Shown: positions 16,828-24,914, counted from the first letter of the stretch. The stretch: DNA of 64,000 nt from Ructibacterium sp965146665 (GCA_965146665.1 CBCTHE010000010.1:62001-126000); one strand, 5' to 3'. Translations and numbers: made by a program. The notes: generated by a model from the sequence alone, not told the origin.

Positions 16828-16973
16828 GAGTTCTAACCTCCTTTTTATCGGAATCGAGAGGCCGGTTTGGCTATCCGTACCAGTTTTCCATGCAGCCACC
16901 TGTCCTCTGTTTCTTCAATCAATATTTCCAGCTCACCAGGTCTTGGATAACCCGGGATCTGGCCTTCACCAGC

Positions 16974-17159
16974 TTACCAGGACGCCTTTTTAACGCCCGG
17001 AATCTGGCCTTTATAAGCGAGCTCGCGGAAGCAAATTCTGCAAATACCGAACTTACGAAGGTAAGCATGGGGTCTGCCGCAAATTTTACATCTGTTGTAT
17101 TCGCGGGTAGAATACTTTTGCTTTCTCTGCTGCTTAATAACCATAGACTTTTTAGCCAT
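16974..17159 (-). CDS. rpsZ: 30S ribosomal protein S14 type Z (zinc form)
   Basis: Short (61-residue) zinc-binding S14 of the 30S head. The start MAKKSMVIKQQRKQKYSTR and the two pairs Cys24-x-x-Cys27 and Cys40-x-x-Cys43 define the type Z form. The ending GQIPGVKKASW is diagnostic. It is in its usual place between rplE and rpsH with an AAGGAGGAT site. Confidence 0.97.
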   Translation of the reverse strand: MAKKSMVIKQQRKQKYSTREYNRCKICGRPHAYLRKFGICRICFRELAYKGQIPGVKKASW

Positions 17160-17185
17160 GAGCTTTCATCCTCCTTATCCGGTAC

Positions 17186-17722
17186 TTATTTCGTAAACGG
17201 CGCACCCATCAGGCTCAGAAGCTCGCGGGCCTCCTCGTCGGTTTGCGCGGTGGTTACAAAGATGATATCCATACCACGGATCTTATCGATCTTGTCGTAA
17301 TCTATTTCAGGGAAGATAAGCTGTTCCTTGATACCCAGGGCATAGTTGCCGCGGCCGTCAAAGGAGTTGGGGTTGATCCCTCTGAAGTCACGTACGCGGG
17401 GGAGCGCTGCATTGAACAGACGGTCCACAAACTCGTACATCTTGGAGCCTCTCAGGGTAACCTTACAGCCGATGTTCATTCCTTCTCTAACTTTAAATGT
17501 CGCAACGGACTTCTTTGCCTTGGTGATCACCGCCTTCTGACCGGTGATCATGCTCAGGTCGCCTGCGGCGCTCTCAACGGCTTTGGAATTCTCCCGTGCG
17601 TCACCAACGCCCATGTTAATGACGACCTTTTCCAGCTTCGGAATCTGCATTACGCTTTTGTAGCTGTACTTTTTCATCATGGCGTCTTTGATCTCTTTTG
17701 TGTACTTCTCTTCCAATCTCAT
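17186..17722 (-). CDS. rplE: 50S ribosomal protein L5
   Basis: 5S rRNA-binding protein that contacts P-site tRNA. The 178-residue chain has normal length. It contains MQIPKLEKVVINMGVGDARENSK, GQKAVITKAKKSVATFKVREGM and LPRVRDFRGINPNSFDGRGNYALGIKEQLIFPEI. It ends in a VTTAQTDEEARELLSLMG-type tail. It lies between rplX and rpsZ with a 28-bp spacer. Confidence 0.97.
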   Translation of the reverse strand: MRLEEKYTKEIKDAMMKKYSYKSVMQIPKLEKVVINMGVGDARENSKAVESAAGDLSMITGQKAVITKAKKSVATFKVREGMNIGCKVTLRGSKMYEFVDRLFNAALPRVRDFRGINPNSFDGRGNYALGIKEQLIFPEIDYDKIDKIRGMDIIFVTTAQTDEEARELLSLMGAPFTK

Positions 17723-17750
17723 TTAGAGTGAAACCTCCTTCCTTTTCAAT

Positions 17751-18068
17751 TTAGAATGTTTCGCCGCACTTCTTGCAGTAACGGACATGGGTCCCGTCTT
17801 CCAGAACCTTGCGCCCGACTCTGCTGGGAGCGCCGCACTTGCCGCAAACATTCATAACTTTGCTTGCGTAAATCGGGGTTTCCTGCTTAATGATACCACC
17901 GGACTCACCCATTCTTCTGGGCTTTTTGTGCTTGGTGGCCATGGAAACACCTTCAACGATAACCATGCGCTTTTCAGGGTTTACGGACAGAACTTTGCCC
18001 TTTTTGCCCTTATCCTTACCGGACAAAACCACGACTTCATCGCCGGTTCTCACGTGCATTTTCGTCAT
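17751..18068 (-). CDS. rplX: 50S ribosomal protein L24
   Basis: Assembly initiator of the 50S subunit with an N-terminal KOW fold. The start is ATG 18066-18068 (MTKMHVRTGDEVVVLSG, 105 residues), five bases after AAGGAGGAAAG; a 15-codon upstream extension is not conserved. KGKKGKVLSVNPEKRMVIVEG is the KOW core. The C-terminal half carries VCGKCGAPSR and YCKKCGE, a possible metal-binding pair. It is separated from rplN by an unusual 452-bp repeat-containing gap. Confidence 0.96.
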   Translation of the reverse strand: MTKMHVRTGDEVVVLSGKDKGKKGKVLSVNPEKRMVIVEGVSMATKHKKPRRMGESGGIIKQETPIYASKVMNVCGKCGAPSRVGRKVLEDGTHVRYCKKCGETF

Positions 18069-18200
18069 TGTCTTTCCTCCTTTTTCAAACTTAAAAGGCC
18101 ATCTATCACGCATTTCTGCGTCTGTTTATCTGAAATAACCGTCTCTTTTCACCCGCATGGAGCCAGCCTCTGCGGAAATCTGCCGTACTGATCCCAAGGG

Positions 18201-18480
18201 CTTTTCCCGGCAAACAACCTCCATCATAAACCGGACGAGATTTGTTCGTGCAGGGATGCACCGCCAATGGGCCGACATCCTGCCTCCATCGTAAAATTTG
18301 ATTGGGTTTGTTCGTGCAGGAACGCGCCGCGTATTGTACCCGGCTCTTTTCCGTCAAACACCCCCATCATAAATCGGACGAGATTTGTTCGTGCAGGGAT
18401 GCACCGCCAATGGGCCGACATCCTGCCTCCATCGTAAAATTTGATTGGGTCTGTTCGTGCAGGAACACGCCGCGTATCGT
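18201..18480. repeat. 143-bp-period direct repeat in the rplN-rplX gap
   Basis: Two copies of a roughly 117-bp unit (18221-18337 and 18364-18480) lie exactly 143 bp apart and differ at about four positions. The similarity continues more weakly to the left. Inside each copy the core TTGTTCGTGCAGG occurs twice (near 18242, 18308, 18385 and 18451), so the array alternates two diverged half-units. The remaining gap (18069-18200, 18481-18520) has no gene. Frames across it encode HEQ/ART-rich nonsense with no start site. It looks like an interspersed clostridial repeat that landed inside the operon without stopping transcription. Confidence 0.85.
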
Positions 18481-18520
18481 GTATACGCAAGTATTCCGAA
18501 CGGACAAAGACAACAAATTT

Positions 18521-18889
18521 TTAGAGAACTTCGGGTGCGAGGGAGAGGATCTTCATGTAATCCTTGTCTCTCAGCTCTCTTGCAACCGGGCCAAAGATAC
18601 GGGTTCCTCTCGGGGTCTTGTCATCTCTGATGATAACGGCCGCGTTCTCGTCAAAACGAATCTTGGAGCCGTCAGGCCGCTTTACGCCGTTTACACTGCG
18701 GACGATAACCGCCTTGACAACGTCACCTTTTTTAACAGCACCGCCGGGCGTTGCTTTTTTAACAGAAGCGACGATCACGTCGCCAATGTTGCCGTAACGT
18801 CTGAAAGAACCGCCCATCACACGGATACAAAGAATTTCTTTTGCACCGCTGTTATCAGCGACCTTTAAAATTGTCTGCTGTTGTATCAT
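18521..18889 (-). CDS. rplN: 50S ribosomal protein L14
   Basis: Intersubunit-bridge protein of the 50S. The 122 residues begin MIQQQTILKVADNSGAKEILCIRVMGG. They include VIVRSVNGVKRPDGSKIRFDENAAVII and end TRIFGPVARELRDKDYMKILSLAPEVL, all diagnostic. It heads the spc half of the cluster, 86 bp after rpsQ, and is followed by the repeat-bearing gap before rplX. Confidence 0.98.
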   Translation of the reverse strand: MIQQQTILKVADNSGAKEILCIRVMGGSFRRYGNIGDVIVASVKKATPGGAVKKGDVVKAVIVRSVNGVKRPDGSKIRFDENAAVIIRDDKTPRGTRIFGPVARELRDKDYMKILSLAPEVL

Positions 18890-18975
18890 ATCGGACTTCC
18901 TCCTATCTCACAATATATGAGATTGCCTTTGCAATCTTCTGAATGAAAGAGTCTTCTGCCAGAGGCCAAAAGCTC

Positions 18976-19233
18976 TTATTTTGCCTTCTCAACGATTTCA
19001 ACCAAGCGCCATCTCTTATCCTTGGACAGGGGGCGGGTCTCCATCACTTTCACTCTGTCGCCAACGCCGCAGACGTTGTTTTCATCATGCGCTTTCAGCT
19101 TATAGGTACGTTTCATGACCTTGCTGTAAAGTGGGTGCTTTTCATGTTCCTTGATTGCGACAACGATTGTTTTATCCATCTTATCGCTTACGACCTCGCC
19201 GATGCGGGTCTTGCGGTAATTACGATCACTCAT
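18976..19233 (-). CDS. rpsQ: 30S ribosomal protein S17
   Basis: OB-fold primary 16S rRNA binder. The 85-residue chain starts MSDRNYRKTRIGEVVSDKMDKTIVVAIKEH. It contains the conserved HPLYSKVMKRTYKLKAHDEN and GDRVKVMETRPLSKDKRWRLV segments. It follows rpmC by 12 bp with an AGGAGGTG site. Confidence 0.97.
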   Translation of the reverse strand: MSDRNYRKTRIGEVVSDKMDKTIVVAIKEHEKHPLYSKVMKRTYKLKAHDENNVCGVGDRVKVMETRPLSKDKRWRLVEIVEKAK

Positions 19234-19245
19234 TTATTACACCTC

Positions 19246-19458
19246 CTACGCATTCACGCTTGTGTTGATCCCAAGCTCTTTTTCTTTGAGCACGGTTTTA
19301 ACCCTTGCGATGTCCTTTTTGACGCTAGCAATTCTTACGGGATTATCCAGCTGGTTGGTAGCGTTCTGGAAACGAAGGTTAAAAAGCTCTTCCTTTAAGT
19401 CCTTGATTTTATCCTCAAGCTCCTGCGTTGAAAGGTCTCTTATATCCTGAATTTTCAT
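19246..19458 (-). CDS. rpmC: 50S ribosomal protein L29
   Basis: Helical hairpin protein at the exit tunnel that helps dock SRP and trigger factor. The 70-residue product has MKIQDIRDLSTQELEDKIKDLKEELFNLRFQ, the family signature. Its start codon overlaps the rplP stop (TAATG at 19456-19460), so translation is probably coupled. Confidence 0.96.
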   Translation of the reverse strand: MKIQDIRDLSTQELEDKIKDLKEELFNLRFQNATNQLDNPVRIASVKKDIARVKTVLKEKELGINTSVNA

Positions 19459-19889
19459 TAACTATCACCTTCCGTTTCTTGGTCAGCCTTTCTGACAAAC
19501 TTACACTTAAGCGGAAGCTTATGCATAGCAAGACGCAGTGCCTCACGCGCCACTTCCTCACTCACGCCGCCGATTTCAAACATAACTCTGCCGGGTTTCA
19601 CAACTGCAACCCAGTACTCGGGAGAACCCTTACCGCTACCCATACGGGTCTCAGCGGGCTTCGCAGTAACAGGCTTGTCAGGGAAGATCTTGATCCAGAC
19701 CTGTCCGCCTCTCTTGGTATAACGGGTCATGGCAACACGGGCAGCCTCAATCTGGTTGCTGGTAACCCATGCCGGCGCCAGCGCCTGCAGGCCGTATTCA
19801 CCGTAAACCACCTTGTTACCGCGGTGTGCAGCGCCTTTCATTCTGCCGCGCTGTACTTTTCTACGTTTAACTCTCTTCGGTGATAACAT
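19458..19889 (-). CDS. rplP: 50S ribosomal protein L16
   Basis: Large-subunit protein that positions A-site tRNA. The start is ATG 19887-19889 (MLSPKRVKRRKVQRGRMKGAA, 143 residues), overlapping the rpsC stop as TAATG. The upstream 34-codon extension is simply rpsC in another frame. FGDKP-type core KIFPDKPVTAKPAETRMGSGKGSPEYWVAVVKPGRV confirms the family. Confidence 0.97.
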   Translation of the reverse strand: MLSPKRVKRRKVQRGRMKGAAHRGNKVVYGEYGLQALAPAWVTSNQIEAARVAMTRYTKRGGQVWIKIFPDKPVTAKPAETRMGSGKGSPEYWVAVVKPGRVMFEIGGVSEEVAREALRLAMHKLPLKCKFVRKADQETEGDS

Positions 19890-20590
19890 TATCTTCTGCC
19901 TCCTTCTCTGCGTCTGGGAGCAGGTCTTCTCTCCTCGGTTCTGGAAGCGGCATTTTTGTTTTCGGCCAGGATCTCGCCTTTGTAGATCCAAACCTTGACA
20001 CCCAGCTTACCGTAGGTGGTGTTCGCTTCGGTAAAGCCATAGTCAATATCCGCTCTGAGGGTCTGAAGCGGGATGGTTCCCTCGTGGTACTGCTCAACTC
20101 TCGCGATTTCGGCGCCGCCGACACGTCCGGACACGCAGGTCTTGATCCCCTTCGCGCCCATCTTCATGGTACGGCCCATACACTGTTTCATCGCCTTTCT
20201 GAAAGAGATACGTCTCTCCAGCTGTGATGCGATATTCTCAGCGACCAGCTGTGCGCTCATATCCGGAACTCTGACCTCAATCACGTTCAGGATAATGGTC
20301 TTGCCGGTCATTTTCTCCAGCTCTTTCTTGAGCTTATCAATCTCGCTGCCGCCCTTGCCGATGACGATACCAGGCTTACCGGCGTGGATGGAAATACGGA
20401 TTTTATTTGCAAATTTCTCGATCTCAATTCTGTCTACTCCGGCCGGGAATAATTTCTTCTTGAGGAAAACTCTGAGGTTATAGTCCTCTACGAGACTGTC
20501 GCCGAAGCTCTTTTTGTCAGCAAACCAACGGGAATCCCAGTCCTTGATGATACCAACTCTGAGACCATGTGGATTAACTTTCTGACCCAT
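19889..20590 (-). CDS. rpsC: 30S ribosomal protein S3
   Basis: mRNA-entry-channel protein with helicase activity together with S4 and S5. The 233-residue product begins MGQKVNPHGLRVGIIKDWDSRW. It carries a KH domain with GKPGIVIGKGGSEIDKLKKELEKMTGK (about residues 70-95). The C-terminal domain has QCMGRTMKMGAKGIKTCVSGRVGGAEIAR. The last 20 residues form a very basic, Arg-rich tail. It overlaps rplP by one base. Confidence 0.97.
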   Translation of the reverse strand: MGQKVNPHGLRVGIIKDWDSRWFADKKSFGDSLVEDYNLRVFLKKKLFPAGVDRIEIEKFANKIRISIHAGKPGIVIGKGGSEIDKLKKELEKMTGKTIILNVIEVRVPDMSAQLVAENIASQLERRISFRKAMKQCMGRTMKMGAKGIKTCVSGRVGGAEIARVEQYHEGTIPLQTLRADIDYGFTEANTTYGKLGVKVWIYKGEILAENKNAASRTEERRPAPRRREGGRR

Positions 20591-20607
20591 ACTTTTTACC
20601 TCCTATC

Positions 20608-20943
20608 TTATTCCTTCTCCCGAAGTTTTAAAGTGATGTGACTTGTCTTTTTATTGATTCTGAACGCGCGTCCCTGCGCTCTGGCCTGGACTCTCTTCAG
20701 AGTGGGGCCCTGGTCCGCATACACTTCAGCAACGTAGAGGTTCTCCACATTCATCTTGTGGTTGTTCTCCGCATTTGCCACCGCGGACTTGAGCAGCTTC
20801 TCAACGACGGGGCTTGCAGCCTTGGGGGTATTTCTCAAAATACCGATCGCTTCGCCAACAGACTTGTTTCTGATCAGGTCGATGACAATGCGGACTTTTC
20901 TGGGCGCAATGCGCACGTGCGTAACTTTTGCTACTGCTTCCAT
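20608..20943 (-). CDS. rplV: 50S ribosomal protein L22
   Basis: Exit-tunnel protein whose hairpin loop forms part of the macrolide-sensitive constriction. I start at ATG 20941-20943 (MEAVAKVTHVRIAPRKVRIVIDLI, 111 residues), eleven bases after AAGGAG. The loop ending QARAQGRAFRINKKTSHITL appears normal. It lies between rpsS and rpsC. Confidence 0.95.
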   Translation of the reverse strand: MEAVAKVTHVRIAPRKVRIVIDLIRNKSVGEAIGILRNTPKAASPVVEKLLKSAVANAENNHKMNVENLYVAEVYADQGPTLKRVQARAQGRAFRINKKTSHITLKLREKE

Positions 20944-20986
20944 GTTCTGTGCAGCTCCTTTCATCTATCTAATTCCTCAGCGCTGA

Positions 20987-21259
20987 TTATCTGGATGTTT
21001 TCGCGCCGGCATGACCTCTGTACGTTCTGGTGGGGGCGAACTCGCCGAGCTTGTGGCCGACCATATCCTCGCTCACATAAACCGGAACATGCTTTCTTCC
21101 ATCATAAACCGCAATGGTATGTCCAACCATATCCGGGAATATAGTAGAAGCTCTTGACCAGGTCTTTAAAACGGTTTTCTCGTTCTTTTCGTTCATAGCG
21201 ACGATTCTGGCGAGCAGCTTCGCATCGACGAAAGGTCCCTTTTTAATACTTCTTCCCAT
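20987..21259 (-). CDS. rpsS: 30S ribosomal protein S19
   Basis: Head protein that pairs with S13. The 90-residue chain starts MGRSIKKGPFVDAKLLARI, contains KTWSRASTIFPDMVGHTIAVYDGRKHVPVYV and ends GEFAPTRTYRGHAGAKTSR, as in all bacterial S19. It is 12 bp after rplB. Confidence 0.98.
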   Translation of the reverse strand: MGRSIKKGPFVDAKLLARIVAMNEKNEKTVLKTWSRASTIFPDMVGHTIAVYDGRKHVPVYVSEDMVGHKLGEFAPTRTYRGHAGAKTSR

Positions 21260-21271
21260 TTGATTCCCTCC

Positions 21272-22105
21272 TTACTTACTGTTACGTCTCTTAACAATGA
21301 ATTTGTTTGACTTCTTCTTCTTGTCTCTGGTCTTGTAACCCAGCGCAGGCTTACCCCAGGGAGTAACAGGGCTCGGCATACCGATCGGGGACTTACCTTC
21401 ACCACCACCGTGCGGATGGTCGTTCGGGTTCATGACAACACCGCGGACGGTCGGTCTGAAGCCCATGTGGCGCTTTCTTCCGGCCTTACCGATGCTGATG
21501 TTGGAATAATCTGTGTTTCCGACCTGGCCGATGGTAGCACGGCAGTTCAGGCGGATCATACGCACCTCACCGGAGGGCAGTCTCAGCTGTGCATAGCCGT
21601 TCTCCTTTGCCAGGAGCTGCGCGGTGGTTCCGGCGGAACGGACCAGCTGGCCGCCCTTTCCGGGGTTCATCTCAATGTTGTAAACCAGCGTACCGACGGG
21701 GATATCCTTGAGCTCCATCGCGTTGCCCGGCTTGATATCCGCACCCTCGCCGGAGACGACCACGTCGCCCTTTTTCAGGCCCAGGGGCGCGACAATGTAA
21801 GTCTTTACGCCGTCTTCGTACTCAATCAGCGCGATGTTCGCGCTTCTGTTGGGATCATACTCAATGGAGAGGACTGTGGCGTTCATGCCGTCCTTGTATC
21901 TCTTAAAGTCGATCACTCTGTATTTTCTCTTGGTGCCGCAGCCGCGGTGCCGGACGGTGATTCTACCCTGTGCGTTGCGTCCCGCCTTACTGGAAAGGGG
22001 ACGAAGAAGAGATTTTTCAGGAGCGACCTTATCGATCTCTTCAAAGGTGGAAACCGTCATGTGACGCCGGGACGGGGTCGTAGGCTTATATTTTTTAATA
22101 CCCAT
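21272..22105 (-). CDS. rplB: 50S ribosomal protein L2
   Basis: Highly conserved core protein needed for subunit joining and peptidyl transfer. The 277 residues include MGIKKYKPTTPSRRHMTVSTFEEI, the RNA-binding domain YRVIDFKRYKDG..ATVLSIEYDPNRSANIALI, and the C-terminal GRKRHMGFRPTVRGVVMNPNDHPHGGGEGKSP with the catalytic-centre histidine region. It lies between rplW and rpsS. Confidence 0.98.
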   Translation of the reverse strand: MGIKKYKPTTPSRRHMTVSTFEEIDKVAPEKSLLRPLSSKAGRNAQGRITVRHRGCGTKRKYRVIDFKRYKDGMNATVLSIEYDPNRSANIALIEYEDGVKTYIVAPLGLKKGDVVVSGEGADIKPGNAMELKDIPVGTLVYNIEMNPGKGGQLVRSAGTTAQLLAKENGYAQLRLPSGEVRMIRLNCRATIGQVGNTDYSNISIGKAGRKRHMGFRPTVRGVVMNPNDHPHGGGEGKSPIGMPSPVTPWGKPALGYKTRDKKKKSNKFIVKRRNSK

Positions 22106-22147
22106 TTTTCAATCTCCTTATCTGCAAAATTTTTGAAAGGCAGACGA

Positions 22148-22432
22148 TTAAGCCTCAAACAGTTCGATGGTTTTGCTTCCCTCTTTGAGCTTAACAACAG
22201 CTTTCTTCCAGTCAGCACGCTTACCGGTGAAAACGCCCTGTCTCTTGGGCTTGCCGATATAGTTGATGGTGGTGACTTTCTCGACCTCTACCTTGAAGAT
22301 CTCCTCAACCGCTTTCTTGATTTCGATCTTGTTGGCGCCTTTCGCGACCTCAAAGGTGTACTTCCGGTCCGCGACCTGGTCCATACTCTGTTCTGTGATA
22401 ATCGGTTTTCTGATAATATCGTGAGCCAGCAT
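22148..22432 (-). CDS. rplW: 50S ribosomal protein L23
   Basis: Exit-site protein that docks trigger factor and SRP. The 94-residue product has IIRKPIITEQSMDQVADRKYTFEVAKGANKIEIKKAVEEIFKVEVEKVTT, which is diagnostic. Its start overlaps the rplD stop by one base (TAATG), indicating coupled translation. Confidence 0.97.
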   Translation of the reverse strand: MLAHDIIRKPIITEQSMDQVADRKYTFEVAKGANKIEIKKAVEEIFKVEVEKVTTINYIGKPKRQGVFTGKRADWKKAVVKLKEGSKTIELFEA

Positions 22433-23055
22433 TATGCGTACACCTCCTCAAGTTTCGCTACGGCATCCTTCAAAATGATGCATTTGCTGTGATTTAAAAC
22501 CTCATAGGTGTTGATGGAGCCCACATAGGTGGTGTCAACGCCCTTGATGTTTCTCGCGGAGAGAACAATGTTTTTGTCATTCTCCGGCAGGACGATCAGC
22601 GCTTTTTCATTTACGTTCAGATTCTTCAGCAGGCTGACCACCTGTTTGGTCTTGATCTCATCGCAGGAAAAACTGTCCAAAACAATGACCTCGTTTTCCT
22701 GAACCTTGGAAGACAGCGCGGATTTCAGCGCCAGGCGTCTTACCTTTTTGTTCAGGGTGTATCTGTAGTCACGGGGCTTGGGGCCAAGGGCTACGCCGCC
22801 GCCGACCCACTGAGGAGCACGGATGCTTCCCTGACGGGCCCGGCCGGTACCCTTCTGTCTCCAGGGCTTGATGCCGCCGCCGCGAACCTCGGTCCGGGTT
22901 TTGGTGCTCTGGGTGCCCTGTCTCTGATTGGCTAAGTAGTTCACAACTACTTCGTGCATGACATCGGGGCGAACCTCTGCGCCAAACACGTTTTCATTCA
23001 AATCCATACTGCCGACGACTTTACCGTCAACATTATAAATATCTACTGTAGGCAT
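22432..23055 (-). CDS. rplD: 50S ribosomal protein L4
   Basis: Exit-tunnel protein; in Escherichia coli it also represses the S10 operon. The 207 residues include the extended tunnel loop with RGGGIKPWRQKGTGRARQGSIRAPQWVGGGVALGPKPRDY. The globular part is VRRLALKSALSSKV. Start ATG follows an AGGAGGAAATAG site. It is coupled to rplW through a one-base overlap. Confidence 0.97.
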   Translation of the reverse strand: MPTVDIYNVDGKVVGSMDLNENVFGAEVRPDVMHEVVVNYLANQRQGTQSTKTRTEVRGGGIKPWRQKGTGRARQGSIRAPQWVGGGVALGPKPRDYRYTLNKKVRRLALKSALSSKVQENEVIVLDSFSCDEIKTKQVVSLLKNLNVNEKALIVLPENDKNIVLSARNIKGVDTTYVGSINTYEVLNHSKCIILKDAVAKLEEVYA

Positions 23056-23082
23056 TCTCTATTTCCTCCTCTCTCTGTGGCC

Positions 23083-23718
23083 TTAGGCTTCTGCCTTGAC
23101 TGCGTTTTTCACAACCAGCAATCCGCCCTTAGGTCCGGGAACCGAACCTTTCACCAACAGAAGATTGCGTTCTTTATCAACTTTCACCAGGTCAAGGTTC
23201 TGGATGGTGACCGTGTCCACACCGTAGTGGCCGGGCAGCTTTTTGCCCTTGAACACACGGGAGGGGTCGGAACACGCGCCCAGGGAACCGGGGCCTCTGT
23301 GATAGTGGGAACCGTGGGTCATCGGACCGCGGTGGGTGCCCCATCTCTTGATGGTGCCGGCGTAACCGTGACCTTTGCTGGTTCCGGTAACATCGAGCAC
23401 GTCGCCGTCCGCGAACTGCTCCACGGTCAGCACGTCGCCGGCATTGAGCTCAGCGGCGTTGTCCAGCTTGAATTCCTTCAGATACTTTTTCACCGGAACG
23501 CCGGCCTTTGCGAAATGGCCTTTTTCCGGCTTGTTGGAACGGTTTTCCTTCTTGTCCGCGAAACCGATCTGAACAGCGCAGTAGCCGTCCACCTCAGCGG
23601 TTTTTTTCTGGACAACAGGACAAGGACCAGCCTCGATTACCGTAACGGGAACCAGATTGCCGTCCTCTGTGAAGATCTGGGTCATGCCAATTTTCTTACC
23701 CAAGATTGCCTTTTTCAT
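23083..23718 (-). CDS. rplC: 50S ribosomal protein L3
   Basis: Assembly-initiating protein whose loop approaches the peptidyl-transferase centre. The 211-residue chain begins MKKAILGKKIGMTQIFTEDGNLVPVTVIEAGPC. It has the basic loop GTSKGHGYAGTIKRWGTHRGPMTHGSHYHRGPGSLG. A 191-bp gap separates it from rpsJ, longer than usual, with no gene in it. Confidence 0.97.
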   Translation of the reverse strand: MKKAILGKKIGMTQIFTEDGNLVPVTVIEAGPCPVVQKKTAEVDGYCAVQIGFADKKENRSNKPEKGHFAKAGVPVKKYLKEFKLDNAAELNAGDVLTVEQFADGDVLDVTGTSKGHGYAGTIKRWGTHRGPMTHGSHYHRGPGSLGACSDPSRVFKGKKLPGHYGVDTVTIQNLDLVKVDKERNLLLVKGSVPGPKGGLLVVKNAVKAEA

Positions 23719-23909
23719 TTTTCTTTCCTCCTGTTTACACAGGCATTGGTTCCGGCGGAACTTACCTGCGGGTTATTGGTTGACCGCGCGCCTGCCCGGC
23801 CAACATGACCAAAATAATTATTTTACTGTTTGAGCTCCCTGTGTCAGGGAATTTTCCGCCGGGCCATTGGGTGCCCGCGGGCCGCACACGCCGTCAGGCG
23901 CGCTCTGGA

Positions 23910-24218
23910 CTAGATCTTGAGTTCAATATCAACGCCTGCGGGCAGGTCCAGATGCTTCAGAGCCTCGATGGTTTTATTGGTGGGACCCAATACATCGATC
24001 AGTCTCTTGTGGGTTCTCATCTCGAACTGCTCACGGCTGTCCTTGTACTTATGGACCGCTCTTAAGATGGTTACGACCTCTTTTCTGGTCGGAAGCGGGA
24101 TCGGGCCGGAAACCTTGGATCCTGTTCTCTTCGCAGTCTCCACAATCTTAGCGGCGCTCTGGTCGATAAGGTTGTGATCATAAGCCTTTAATCTAATTCT
24201 GATTTTTTCTGCTGCCAT
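23910..24218 (-). CDS. rpsJ: 30S ribosomal protein S10 (NusE)
   Basis: Head protein of the 30S subunit that also serves as NusE in antitermination. The 102 residues begin MAAEKIRIRLKAYDHNLIDQSAAKIVETAKRTG. They include GPIPLPTRKEVVTILRAVHKYKDSREQFEMRTHKRLIDV. It is the first gene of the S10 operon and lies about 310 nt downstream of the mapped promoter, with an AAGGAGGGTATAGC site. Confidence 0.98.
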   Translation of the reverse strand: MAAEKIRIRLKAYDHNLIDQSAAKIVETAKRTGSKVSGPIPLPTRKEVVTILRAVHKYKDSREQFEMRTHKRLIDVLGPTNKTIEALKHLDLPAGVDIELKI

Positions 24219-24359
24219 GCTATACCCTCCTTGAGATAAATAAGTTTACACCGTGCCGGGCGTTTCGCACGAGCTTAAAATGAAACCCGAATCCGACAAG
24301 TCCTCCGAATGGGACAACGGCTTCGGGACGTACAGACGCAACATGACCGCACCACGATA

Positions 24360-24479
24360 TCAGCATACTACCGCAGGGGGCATGGTTTCTCTGTATTCGC
24401 AATAGAAAGTGTGACCTTTCCGCCCGTTTTTCTTAAACCGGACAATCTCCTCCGAAATTTCCAAAAGCGCCGCATTCAC
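24360..24479 (-). CDS. possible 39-codon leader ORF in the S10 mRNA
   Basis: In the roughly 300-nt leader ahead of rpsJ, a GTG at 24477-24479 opens 39 codons (VNAALLEISEEIVRFKKNG and on, ending PPAVVC). It lies ten bases after a full GGAGGTG (24490-24496) and only about 40 nt from the predicted transcription start. An overlapping 35-codon ATG frame (24475) also uses this site but with a 14-nt spacing. There is no known family. It may be a translated leader that tunes the operon, or chance. Confidence 0.35.
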   Translation of the reverse strand: MNAALLEISEEIVRFKKNGRKGHTFYCEYRETMPPAVVC

Positions 24480-24528
24480 GGCCTTCTGCCACCTCCGGAA
24501 TCATCGTATGTCTTTGTCACGCCTAAAC

Positions 24529-24557
24529 ATTATACTACGGGTGACAAGTTGTGTCAA
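24529..24557 (-). promoter_or_regulatory. consensus sigma-A promoter of the S10 operon
   Basis: Minus-strand TTGACA (24552-24557), 17-bp spacer and TATAAT (24529-24534), both hexamers perfect. The -35 is preceded by a run of nine A on the minus strand that resembles an UP element. It drives rpsJ and the genes after it, leaving a leader of about 300 nt. Confidence 0.93.
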
Positions 24558-24914
24558 GTTTTTTTTTCTGATTTTCCGCGTGTTTTCGGGGTTTCGCGAA
24601 CTTTTGTCAATTTTGGACAGTTTGGGAATTTAAATCCGGGGTTTGATAGGAATTTTGTACATATATACAAAATTTTGCGGTTAAATTTGTGGAACCTGCG
24701 GCGGCATACCAGATTTTGTGGTTTGGCGGTTCGAGACTATGGGTCCGGCCCTGCGGGCCGGACCTTTGCCGGATAAGTTTTTTCTAAATAGGAAAGAAAA
24801 CTCCGTATTCTCTCCACATGTGCAGAAGCCTTTAAAGCGCGGGCGTTATAAACACAGCAAAATTAAAAAATAAAAGTTTCAATACAGAGCCGGAGAAAAT
24901 TAAAAACGCATTTT
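24558..24914. other. AT-rich gap with two inverted repeats upstream of the S10 promoter
   Basis: No gene is seen. ATTTTGTA/TACAAAAT arms (24652-24673) flank a 6-bp centre, an operator-like dyad about 100 bp upstream of the S10 -35. A 10-bp perfect GC stem GGTCCGGCCC/GGGCCGGACC with a 3-nt loop lies at 24742-24764. The stem may end transcription from the AraC gene, although it has no T-run on that strand. Confidence 0.5.

Noticed and set aside
18221..18480. Direct repeats considered as a CRISPR array
   Set aside because: Only two long copies with internal half-units; no short repeats with unique spacers and no cas genes nearby.
14646..24701. Identical 16-mer TTTGTGGAACCTGCGG at 14646 and 24686, both near ribosomal genes
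   Set aside because: About one such coincidence is expected by chance in 64 kb, and the contexts differ.
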